Assembly: GCF_900100965.1 (NCBI RefSeq)
Contig: NZ_FMUJ01000005.1
Span: forward strand, 124,001 to 188,000
DNA: 64,000 nt
From: Variovorax sp. EL159
GTDB lineage: Bacteria > Pseudomonadota > Gammaproteobacteria > Burkholderiales > Burkholderiaceae_C
Direction of reading: 5' to 3'
The notes under the pieces were generated by a model. That model did not search any database and was not told the DNA's origin. It worked only from the letters and a program-made list of their open reading frames with translations. This document shows positions 43,494-51,265 of the stretch, piece after piece. Both the position numbers and the translations under genes were made by a program. Each line of letters begins with the position of its first letter. Within the stretch, counting starts at the first letter, position 1.

Positions 43494-44771
43494 TCAGCCC
43501 ACCTGTTGATACACCGGCCAGTGATCCTGGACCTTGCCGCCGCGCAGTGTGACGAGATCGCCGAACTGCAGCAGCACGCCTTCGACGATGGCCGGCCGCA
43601 GGAACACCTGGTCGTCCACCTTCAGGCCCACCGCCGGCGAGCCGGTGACATTCTCCTGGTTCGCACTGTGCCCCAGGATGCCGTTGAACTGCAGCCCCTT
43701 CGGCGACTCGTACTCGGCCAGCCAGTAGCCGCCGTAGACATAGAAGGTCTCGCGCTGGTTCACGTCCCACCACGAGAAGATCTTCGACTTGCCGTCGAGC
43801 GCCGGGATCATCACCGGCCCCGTGGCCTTGATCACCGGCGTGGCGATGAAGGCGGCCGGCACATGCGCGGCCAGCGTGTCGATGTCGTAGTGCGTGGGCT
43901 TGAGCAAGGCGGTGCCGGTGCTGACCTCGGTGCTGAGCTTCTCGGCCTCGTGCAGCTTGTAGCTCGGGCTGCCGCCGGTATTGAGCGTGAGGCCTTCGTT
44001 CCACAGCGCCGGGTACTGCCCGCGCACGTGGTCGACGAAGCCCTGATAGATCGCCATGGCCTTGCCCAGCAGTTCCTCGGGCGACCCCAGCACCTTCGGC
44101 ACGCCGAAGCCCACGTGCGCGTCATAGCCCATGAAGCCCGCGAACTCCAATTGCTGCGGGTTGGCCGCGATCAGATCGAGCATGCGGCCCAGCGTGGCGT
44201 TGTCGGCAACGCCGCCGCGGTGCAGGCCCACGTCGATCTCGATGTTGATGCGCATCTTCGTGCCCAGCCCCTTGGCGAGCGCCAGGTACTGCTGCAGCCG
44301 CTCGGGTGTGTCGAGCAGCCACTGCAACTGGCGCGATGCATCGAAGGGCCCCTTGTGCTGCTTGTAGAAAAGCTCGGCCGACTGCACGGGCAGCGGCTTG
44401 CCCATGAGGATGTCGAAATCCGGAAAGATCTGCGCGTCGATGTTCAGGAAGGGCTGGTGAAAAGACATCAGCCGCTTCGTTCCCGAACGCTTCGCGACGT
44501 AGTCGATCAGTGCATGCGAAGGCAGCGACTTCTCGACGATGCGGTAGTGCTTGCCGCCTTGCTTCAGGCTCTGCATCACGAGGTCGAGGTTGCGGTCCAT
44601 GCGATCGAGGTCGATGACCATGCAGGGGCGCATCGGGCCGTTTTTCTTCAGCTCTTCGTTGAGCGCGAGAAAGTAGTCGTCGTACGGTGCGCCGTGGTCA
44701 CCGGGCCGCAGCGCGAAGGCACCGACGGCGGCCACCCCCAGGGTTCCCAGCAGGATCTTTCGACGGCTCAT
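43494..44771 (-). CDS. Tat-exported D-threonine aldolase / DSD1-like PLP enzyme
   Basis: A 425-residue protein. The N-terminus MSRRKILLGTLGVAAVGAFA carries a twin-arginine motif and hydrophobic stretch, predicting export. Residues 50-85 have MVIDLDRMDRN and YRIVEKSLPSHALID, the alanine-racemase-fold start with the PLP lysine. MRINIEIDVGLHRGG, NTGGSPSY and a C-terminal DSD1-like metal domain follow. Such enzymes split or deaminate D-hydroxy amino acids. An exported PLP enzyme is unusual, since Tat would carry the folded protein with its cofactor. It overlaps the next upstream gene as ATGA. Confidence 0.85.
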   Translation of the reverse strand: MSRRKILLGTLGVAAVGAFALRPGDHGAPYDDYFLALNEELKKNGPMRPCMVIDLDRMDRNLDLVMQSLKQGGKHYRIVEKSLPSHALIDYVAKRSGTKRLMSFHQPFLNIDAQIFPDFDILMGKPLPVQSAELFYKQHKGPFDASRQLQWLLDTPERLQQYLALAKGLGTKMRINIEIDVGLHRGGVADNATLGRMLDLIAANPQQLEFAGFMGYDAHVGFGVPKVLGSPEELLGKAMAIYQGFVDHVRGQYPALWNEGLTLNTGGSPSYKLHEAEKLSTEVSTGTALLKPTHYDIDTLAAHVPAAFIATPVIKATGPVMIPALDGKSKIFSWWDVNQRETFYVYGGYWLAEYESPKGLQFNGILGHSANQENVTGSPAVGLKVDDQVFLRPAIVEGVLLQFGDLVTLRGGKVQDHWPVYQQVG

Positions 44772-46213
44772 GCATTCACTCCGAACAGTTGGCGCAGATA
44801 GGGGTTGAGCATGCGGCCTTCGGGGTCGAGCTGGGCACGCAATGCGAGAAAGTCTTTCCAGTGCGGGTAGAGCGTAGCGAGTTGCGCCGGCCCCAGGTCA
44901 TGGAGCTTGCCCCAGTGCGGGCGGCCCTGGTATTTGCGGTAGATCGGGCCGATCTCCGACAGCAGGTAGTCGTAAGCCTCGCCCTGCGCGGCGTGCACGG
45001 CAATCGAGCAGCTGTCGCGTGCATGGAAGGGGCTGAGCCACGCATCGTCGGCCTGCACGAAGCGGAATTCGAGCGGAAAGAACACGTCGTTGCGCCGCTC
45101 CAGCGCCGCGATCACCTCGCGCACGCAGGCCAGGCCATCGGCTTGCGGCACATGGCATTCGGTCTCGTTGAACTTGGTGGGGCGTTGCGTCGAGAGCAGC
45201 TTCCACGAGCGGTTCTTCGCCTCTTCGGTCTGGTCGGCATCGATCAGCTTGCCGGCCACCCAACGGCGCAGTTGCGGGAACCAGCCGAGCCAGTCGCGCA
45301 GACGGCGCAGGTCGCGCAGCATCTCCTCGTCCGCCGAGGGCGACTGCACGGTGTCGGTGCCCGCATACAGGTCATTGACGATACCGGCGGCATAGCCAGT
45401 GTGGGGCAGGTAATAGAACTCGAAGTTGCGATGCCTTTCCGCCAGCGCGGGCGCCTCGTCGAGCATGGCCTGCAGCGGCCGCAGGAACACACGGCGATGC
45501 AGATTGAAGGCCGGCACCACGCGCACCGTTGCCTGCGTGACCACGCCGAGGCTGCCGAGCGACACGCGCGCGGCCGCGAGCAGCTCGGGGTTGCGCTGCC
45601 CGCTGCATTCGAGCACTTCGCCGTTCGGCGTCATGAGCCGCAGCGCGAGCACATCGGCATGCAGCGCAGGCAGCGTCTTGCCGGTGCCGTGCGTGGCCGT
45701 GGCGATGGCGCCCGCGAAAGACTGCGTGTCGATGTCGGGCAGATTGCGCAATCCGAAGCCCTGCGCGTCGAGCTGGCGCGACAGCAGCGCGAGGCGGGCC
45801 CCGGTCTGCAGCGTCACGGTCTGCGCCTGTGTGTCGACGGCGACCAACTCCGACATGCGGTCGAGCGAGACCAGCGTCGCGTCGGTGGGCACCAGCGCGG
45901 TGAACGAATGGCCGGCACCGACGCAGCGCACACCGGCCGGGCCGGCCTTGCGCAGCACCTCGGCCAGCTCGGCCTCGTTGCCCGGGGTTTCGAGGGCCTT
46001 CGGCGTGCAGTGCTGGATGCCGGACCAGTTCGTCCATACGGGTGTCGCGGCGGGCGGCGGACTGGCTGTCGATGCGGCGGACGATGCGGTGGGCGCTGCC
46101 GCATGGGCGTCAACGCCATGGCTGCCCAGTGCCGCGACCACGGCGATACCCGCACCGGCCTTCAACATGGAACGTCGGCCTTCGCGGTCTGCCGATGAAG
46201 AGGCGTCATTCAT
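44768..46213 (-). CDS. Exported FAD-dependent D-arabinono-1,4-lactone oxidase-like protein
   Basis: A 481-residue protein with an RRSMLKAGAGIAVVAALGS signal of Tat type. Residues 85-260 form the FAD-binding (VAO/PCMH) domain: RCVGAGHSFTALV, TLQTGARLALLSRQL, TATHGTGKTLPALH. The C-terminal ALO domain has RPHWGKLHDLGPAQL. Family members oxidise sugar lactones or alditols. As the adjacent gene is a c-type cytochrome, electrons may pass to it rather than to oxygen. The gene overlaps its neighbours on both sides. Confidence 0.88.
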   Translation of the reverse strand: MNDASSSADREGRRSMLKAGAGIAVVAALGSHGVDAHAAAPTASSAASTASPPPAATPVWTNWSGIQHCTPKALETPGNEAELAEVLRKAGPAGVRCVGAGHSFTALVPTDATLVSLDRMSELVAVDTQAQTVTLQTGARLALLSRQLDAQGFGLRNLPDIDTQSFAGAIATATHGTGKTLPALHADVLALRLMTPNGEVLECSGQRNPELLAAARVSLGSLGVVTQATVRVVPAFNLHRRVFLRPLQAMLDEAPALAERHRNFEFYYLPHTGYAAGIVNDLYAGTDTVQSPSADEEMLRDLRRLRDWLGWFPQLRRWVAGKLIDADQTEEAKNRSWKLLSTQRPTKFNETECHVPQADGLACVREVIAALERRNDVFFPLEFRFVQADDAWLSPFHARDSCSIAVHAAQGEAYDYLLSEIGPIYRKYQGRPHWGKLHDLGPAQLATLYPHWKDFLALRAQLDPEGRMLNPYLRQLFGVNA

Positions 46214-46593
46214 TTCGGCTCATCCTTCCCTTGGCTCATGAACACGATCAATGCGCGCATGTCGGACTCGCTGCAGTCCATGCACAGGCCCTTCGGCGGC
46301 ATGGCGTTGAAGCCTTCCATGGCATGCCTGGCCAGCAGGTCCATGCCTTTGTCCAGGCGCGGCTTCCATTGCGCAACGGCACCGGTCAGTGGGGCCTTGG
46401 CGTCGATGGATGTGTGGCAGGCCGCGCAGGAGCGCTGATAGCGCGCGCGCAGATCGACGTCCGTGGGCAGCAGGGATTCCGCCCGCTGGGCATCGGCAAG
46501 CGTAGGCACCGGCGCTTGCTCTTCCTTGCAGGCCCCGAGGCCGGTGAGCATCAGGGCCACGAGCCCGTATCGAATGAGGGAGGCATACCGCAT
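46210..46593 (-). CDS. c-type cytochrome lipoprotein
   Basis: A 127-residue protein. LMLTGLGACKEE is a lipoprotein signal. QRSCAACHTSIDAK carries the CxxCH haem site, and FNAMPPKGLCMDCSESDMRA has the methionine ligand region of class I cytochromes. It would sit in the periplasm tied to a membrane and probably accepts electrons from the flavin oxidase encoded next to it (ATGA overlap). Confidence 0.9.
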   Translation of the reverse strand: MRYASLIRYGLVALMLTGLGACKEEQAPVPTLADAQRAESLLPTDVDLRARYQRSCAACHTSIDAKAPLTGAVAQWKPRLDKGMDLLARHAMEGFNAMPPKGLCMDCSESDMRALIVFMSQGKDEPK

Positions 46594-46614
46594 GCACGCG
46601 TTTCCTTTCAGTCT

Positions 46615-47796
46615 TCAGAAGCTGTGGCGAATGCCGACGGTGGTGCCGGTCTGCGTGTGCGCCACCGTCGGGCTTTGTGCGTTGAGGCCCACGAGTTGCG
46701 CGCCGATGAGCCCGCCGCGGTAGACCGAGTGATCGATCTCGGCGTAGACCATGGTCCGCTTCGACAACGCATAGCCCGCCACCAGTTGGTACTGGCTTGC
46801 CGAACCGTCGAAGTCCGACGTGTACCCGCGCTGCCGCGTGAACCACACGTTGGCGGCCAGCGTGAGCAGCGGCATCGGCTTGTAGGTGAGGCCGGCCAGG
46901 ATCATCCGGCGCCGGCTGAAGCCGCCCGGGATGGCCGGGTCCATCGCCTGCGCGGGCGAGATGATGCCCAGCCCCGCGAGATCCGGGGGACTGAACGGCC
47001 CGTTGGCGAAGGAGGTGAAGTTGTTGTCGCGCCGGTTGGCGATGTAGCCGGCCTGCAGCGTGGCTGATTCACCCAGGCTGATTTGCACGCCCGCCGTGCG
47101 GATGTCGAACCTCGCGTTCGAGTTGTCGTCGATGCTGCGCATCCAGGCGCCGCTGATCTTCACCGGGCCCTTCTCGGGCACATAGGCCAGCGCCGCGCCG
47201 TACTGGCTGCCGCGTCGCGCGGAGCCCTGGCCTTCGCCGACCGCGTATTGCGCGAGCAGCACCACGTCGCCGAGTTGCGCGCCGTAGTGGACCATGTTGT
47301 TGGTCTTGCTCCCGGCCAGCAGCGTGTGCTCGGGCTTGAAGGCGTTGAAGTAGTCGGCCCAGAGGTTCGAGCCGTAGGCCAGCGATACGGCCTCCATTGC
47401 CACGTTGTATTGCCGCCCGAAAGTGAGCTGGCCCCACGTGGCCGATTGCAGGCCGACGAACGAAAGCTGGAAGTTCTGCGTGTCGTCGGGGAAGGTGCGG
47501 CCGTTGCGCAGGTCGAAATGGCTCTCTATCTGGAACAGCGCCTGGAGGCCGCCGCCGAGATCCTCGCTGCCCTTCACACCCCAGAAGCTCTCCGACATGC
47601 CGCCGCCCATGGGCATGCGCAGCCGCGAGCGGGTGATGACCGGCGCGCCGTCGCTGCCGTAGTCGGTGGCATGCGTCTCGTAACGCAGGCCCGCATCGAC
47701 CATGCCGTAGAGAGTCAGGCTGCTCTGTGCCCATGCGGAGCCGGCGCACAGCAGCGGCGCCAGCGCTGCTGAAAGCAGGGCTGTTCTTCTTGTCAT
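46615..47796 (-). CDS. Gram-negative porin (porin_4 type)
   Basis: The ATG at 47796 has AAGGAGA about 8 nt upstream and gives 393 residues; a signal peptide ends at GSAWAQ. SSLTLYGMVDAGLRY and FWGVKGSEDLGGGLQALF are the conserved start of Burkholderiales porins, and the C-terminal residue is phenylalanine (GIRHSF), as needed for outer-membrane assembly. It would admit the operon's substrate to the periplasm. It is the first gene of the operon and is divergent from the TetR gene. Confidence 0.93.
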   Translation of the reverse strand: MTRRTALLSAALAPLLCAGSAWAQSSLTLYGMVDAGLRYETHATDYGSDGAPVITRSRLRMPMGGGMSESFWGVKGSEDLGGGLQALFQIESHFDLRNGRTFPDDTQNFQLSFVGLQSATWGQLTFGRQYNVAMEAVSLAYGSNLWADYFNAFKPEHTLLAGSKTNNMVHYGAQLGDVVLLAQYAVGEGQGSARRGSQYGAALAYVPEKGPVKISGAWMRSIDDNSNARFDIRTAGVQISLGESATLQAGYIANRRDNNFTSFANGPFSPPDLAGLGIISPAQAMDPAIPGGFSRRRMILAGLTYKPMPLLTLAANVWFTRQRGYTSDFDGSASQYQLVAGYALSKRTMVYAEIDHSVYRGGLIGAQLVGLNAQSPTVAHTQTGTTVGIRHSF

Positions 47797-48038
47797 GTTG
47801 TTGTCTCCTTCATCTGCCCAAACCATGGGGGCTTGACCGACCGGACGCCGGTTCAAGCCAGAAGTGCATCGTGTTTCCGATGCGGGGCGGATGTTAGAAC
47901 AATGATCTGAAAAACACCAACGTATTTTTTCATGTTCGATGTTCTGTATCCCTGCACGGTCGGAGGCTGTCGACCGGAGGCTGCGGATGGCACGGCTAAG
48001 ATCGGCCCCCACAGAGAACATCGACCCATCCGCACACC
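47797..48038. promoter_or_regulatory. Divergent control region between porin operon and TetR gene
   Basis: A 240-bp region with AT-rich stretches around 47900-47945. AGAACAATGATC near 47897 and CATGTTCGATGTTCT (47931-47945) give repeated and inverted GAACA words that could be the TetR operator. No consensus promoter can be fixed. Confidence 0.4.
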
Positions 48039-48728
48039 ATGGCCTCCATCAGCCTTCAGGAACGCAAGCAGCGAGAGCAGGAGCAACGTCGCAAGGACAT
48101 CCTGAAGGTCGTTCGCAAGATGATCGCCAAGAGCGGCGCCCGCGAGATCACCATGCGAAAGGTGGCCGAGGAGGCGGGGTTCTCCAACACGGTGGTCTAC
48201 GCGCTCTTCGGCGACAAGGCCAGCATGATCGCCAACGCGGTGGACGACGACCTGATCCGGCTGCACAAGCTCATGCAGGCGGCGGTGGCCACGGGCAAGA
48301 CGGCGCTGGAGCGCATCCGGCTCGCCTGCCACGCCTACGTGGCGGACGGTCTCCGGCACTCAGACCAGTATTTCCTGGTGTTCATGGAGCGCCGGCCCGC
48401 GGCGCCCATCGAGACCTCGATGTTGAAGTTCGGCGACCCTGAGCGCGATCCCTATGCCTTTGTCTGCGGCCTGACCGCCGAGCTGACGGCCGAGGGCCAC
48501 GTGGCTGCCGACGAAAAGCAGCTGGCTGTGCTGACGCAGATCCTGTGGGAGGGCATGCACGGCATGACCGCGCTGCGTGTGTCGACCGGCGACGATCCGT
48601 GGATCGAGCGGCTGGATGCCGAGACGCACCTCGACCTCCTGCTCGACATCCTGCTGCTGGGCATCGTGCAGCGCTTCCCGGGCCACAAGTCGGCGGCCGC
48701 GATCAAGCTTCTGTCGGGTGCGCGCTAG
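48039..48728 (+). CDS. TetR family regulator
   Basis: A 229-residue protein. Residues 15-65 (RRKDILKVVRKMIAKSG, ITMRKVAEEAGFSNTVVYAL, FGDKASMI) form the TetR HTH. The rest is a typical all-helical ligand domain. It is divergent from the porin operon and is the likely repressor of it, released by the substrate or an intermediate. Confidence 0.92.
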   Translation: MASISLQERKQREQEQRRKDILKVVRKMIAKSGAREITMRKVAEEAGFSNTVVYALFGDKASMIANAVDDDLIRLHKLMQAAVATGKTALERIRLACHAYVADGLRHSDQYFLVFMERRPAAPIETSMLKFGDPERDPYAFVCGLTAELTAEGHVAADEKQLAVLTQILWEGMHGMTALRVSTGDDPWIERLDAETHLDLLLDILLLGIVQRFPGHKSAAAIKLLSGAR

Positions 48729-48738
48729 GCGCTGAACG

Positions 48739-49590
48739 CTAGACGGCAGGCGCCGGCGGCTCGACCGGCAACGCCCGCTTGTGCGCGCTCTTGCGATGCG
48801 TCGAAAGAATGATCGCGCGCGCCGCCGCCGACACCGGCTTGCCTTCGAGGAAGTCGTCGATCTGCTCGTAGCTCACGCCGAAGGCGTCTTCGTCGGGCTT
48901 GCCCGGCACCAGCGATTCGAGGTCGGCCGTGGGCACCTTGTAGACCAGCGCATCGGGCGCGCCGAGCAGCTGCGCCACCGCGCGCACGCGCCGCTTGTTC
49001 AGGCCGGTCAGCGGCGTGATGTCGGCCGCGCCGTCGCCGAACTTGGTGAAGAAACCCATGAGCGCCTCGGCCGCGTGGTCGGTGCCGATCACGATGCCGT
49101 CGTGCGCGCCCGCCACCGCGAACTGCGCAATCATGCGTTGGCGCGCCTTGATGTTGCCCAGCACGAAGTCTTCGTGCGCCGCATCGCGAAACTTCAGCTC
49201 GCCGGCCTTCAGCGCGGCGAGCATGCCGTCCGCCGCGGGGCGGATGTCGACGGTGATCGTGCGGTCGGGCTTCATCACCACCAGCGAGGCCTGCGCTTCC
49301 GCTTCGTCCTTCTGCACGCCATAAGGCAGGCGCATCGCGATGAAGGTGGCGTCGTAGCCCGTGGCGCGAAGCTTCTCGACGGCGCGTTGCGCCAGGCAGC
49401 CGGCGGTCAGCGAATCGACACCGCCGCTGATGCCCAGCACCAGTGTCTTCAGGCCGGTCTGCTTCAGGTAGCCGGCGAGAAAGTCGACGCGCCGCTCCAG
49501 TTCGCGCGCGGCATCGAAGACGGGCGCGACATGCAGCGCCGCGATGATCTCGCGCTGCGTGGCATCGACGGGGGACAGATCTGCACTCAT
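48739..49590 (-). CDS. nadE: NAD+ synthetase, ammonia-dependent
   Basis: The ATG at 49590 gives 283 residues, the length of the ammonia-dependent form. LVLGISGGVDSLTAG is the ATP pyrophosphatase loop; NIKARQRM, GTDHAAEALMGFFTKFGDG and KVPTADLESLVPGKPDE are the conserved NadE blocks. It makes NAD from deamido-NAD. It is the last gene of the run starting with the helicase, 38 bp after pldA. Confidence 0.95.
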   Translation of the reverse strand: MSADLSPVDATQREIIAALHVAPVFDAARELERRVDFLAGYLKQTGLKTLVLGISGGVDSLTAGCLAQRAVEKLRATGYDATFIAMRLPYGVQKDEAEAQASLVVMKPDRTITVDIRPAADGMLAALKAGELKFRDAAHEDFVLGNIKARQRMIAQFAVAGAHDGIVIGTDHAAEALMGFFTKFGDGAADITPLTGLNKRRVRAVAQLLGAPDALVYKVPTADLESLVPGKPDEDAFGVSYEQIDDFLEGKPVSAAARAIILSTHRKSAHKRALPVEPPAPAV

Positions 49591-49628
49591 GGGTTTGCCT
49601 GCGTGTGAAGAAAGAAGGAAAGAAGGAA

Positions 49629-50792
49629 TCAGAAATCCACAAGGCTCAGGCCGATGCTCAGGACCGTGCGCTTGCGGTTGTAGTCGACCAGCGTGTCGCC
49701 GTACCCCGAGAACAGCTGCGTATGAAAGCGCAGGTTGCTCTTGGTCGGATCGCCGATCGCCTTGAGCCATTCGAGCCGCACCGAGCCGCGGCCGCTGGCG
49801 CGCAGGTTGTTGCGCACGGTAATGCCGAGCTGGTTGTCGCGGTTCAGGTTCCAGCGGCCGGTGACCTCGGCGCGGCCGATGTAGTCGGCAATGTCGGGGT
49901 TGTCGTCGCTCAGCGGGTTCTCCGAGATGCGCTTCCAGACGCGCCCGGTGATGGTGAAGCGGTCGTCCAGTTCGGCGCCGCCCATCAGGTACACGCGGTT
50001 CCAGCTGCGCGACAGCGGCAGGCTCTGGCCGTTCGACTGGTGCACGATGCCCACGCCGGCATAGCGCCAGCGCCAGCCGCCCGGCAGCTTGAAGTCGGTC
50101 GGGTAGACATACATCAGCTCGGGCTCGTGGTCGGTGGTGCGGAACGGCCGCGAGATCGCGCCGTTGAACAGCTGCCACGTCGACTGCTGCGTGTAGGCGA
50201 ACCACAGCGAGTCTTTGCGCACCGGGTCGTTCTGCGTGAGCATGCCCTGCGCGAGCTTGGTACGCACCGACAGGCCGATGCGCATCTCGTTGGCCTGGTA
50301 GGCGATGGGCTCGCCGGTGTGGTCGGGCGAGGGCGAGGTCGGCGTCTGCGGCTTCTTTGTGGCCGCCGAGACCGACACGTTCAGCGGGCGGTAGCCGCGA
50401 AAGCCGAAGGTGCCGCAGTCGGTGGCGTTCTCGAGTTCCCAAAAACGCGAGAGCGTCGAGTACTGGCGGTCGCGGCAGCCTTCGGTGGTGGCGACCGAGA
50501 CCACGCGCGTGGCGGGAATCGAGCTGTCCACCGGCGGCTGCGTGCTCGCGAGCACCGGCGGCGCGACGGGCACCGATGCCGAGGGCAGCGTCTGCTGCTG
50601 CGCCCAGCGGTCGAAGCAGGCCAGCCGTGCCTCGTTGTTGGCGCCCAGTGCCGTGCATTGCTGCCAGGTGAGCTGTGCATCGGCCAGCGGACTCGCCGGC
50701 TTGTCGACGGCCTGCGCGTGTGCCGCGCCGCCGCCGAGGCAGGCGACGACGGCCGCCAGCGCACCGAGGTTGAAGTGTGGTCGTGTCGTCAT
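49629..50792 (-). CDS. pldA: Outer-membrane phospholipase A
   Basis: The ATG at 50792 gives 387 residues with a signal peptide ending at GAAHAQA. VGIVHQSNGQSLPLSRSWNR carries the catalytic histidine and serine of OMPLA, and NRDNQLGITVRNN and the C-terminal phenylalanine (LSLVDF) fit a beta barrel. The N-terminal 100 residues are an extra low-complexity region. It hydrolyses mislocated phospholipids in the outer leaflet. The start overlaps the upstream lipoprotein stop (ATGA). Confidence 0.9.
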   Translation of the reverse strand: MTTRPHFNLGALAAVVACLGGGAAHAQAVDKPASPLADAQLTWQQCTALGANNEARLACFDRWAQQQTLPSASVPVAPPVLASTQPPVDSSIPATRVVSVATTEGCRDRQYSTLSRFWELENATDCGTFGFRGYRPLNVSVSAATKKPQTPTSPSPDHTGEPIAYQANEMRIGLSVRTKLAQGMLTQNDPVRKDSLWFAYTQQSTWQLFNGAISRPFRTTDHEPELMYVYPTDFKLPGGWRWRYAGVGIVHQSNGQSLPLSRSWNRVYLMGGAELDDRFTITGRVWKRISENPLSDDNPDIADYIGRAEVTGRWNLNRDNQLGITVRNNLRASGRGSVRLEWLKAIGDPTKSNLRFHTQLFSGYGDTLVDYNRKRTVLSIGLSLVDF

Positions 50793-51265
50793 GGCTTTCC
50801 TTCCGGACCTCCCGTCTTGCGGAGCACGAACGGGTGCGTGCTCTCGTTCGCGGCATCGCGCCACGTCCCCCTGAATTCACGGCCGCACGAGCCGGCCTGC
50901 AGCTTGCCCGACCAGACGCCGCTGATGGCGCGGCCGTCTTTCGACTCGTCGATCGAGAGCGCGCCTTCGTCGTCGACATCGCCCGCCAGCTGCGAGACCG
51001 AAGCCTTCGGCGGGTTGCCCGCGTTGCGCGTGATGGTGCCGCGCACGCCCTCGTAGTCGGGGTGCTTGCCCAGCTGCACGGTGGCCACGGCAGGCAGGTC
51101 GTCGAAGCGTGCGTCCCAGCGGCCGTAGAGCGACTGCAGCGGCAGCTCGCGCGCGTCGGCGGGGCAGTTGGCATCGCCGCCTCCGCTCCCGCCGACGGGG
51201 CCGGTGGCGCAACCCGCAAGCACGCAGGCGATGCCGACGCACAGTGCCGCGATGGCCGCCTTCAT
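50789..51265 (-). CDS. Small lipoprotein of unknown function
   Basis: A 158-residue protein with a lipobox VLAGCAT. After a Gly-rich linker it is beta-rich (YGRWDARFDDLPAVATVQLG, ISGVWSGKLQAGSCGREFRG), with two cysteines. No domain recognised. It overlaps both the helicase gene upstream and pldA downstream, so all four genes are coupled. Confidence 0.85.
   Translation of the reverse strand: MKAAIAALCVGIACVLAGCATGPVGGSGGGDANCPADARELPLQSLYGRWDARFDDLPAVATVQLGKHPDYEGVRGTITRNAGNPPKASVSQLAGDVDDEGALSIDESKDGRAISGVWSGKLQAGSCGREFRGTWRDAANESTHPFVLRKTGGPEGKP

Noticed and set aside
44687..46198. Plus-strand open frame of about 500 codons
   Set aside because: It is antisense to the lactone-oxidase gene; long open antisense frames are expected in high-GC genes, and its product is His/Arg/Gln-rich without domains.
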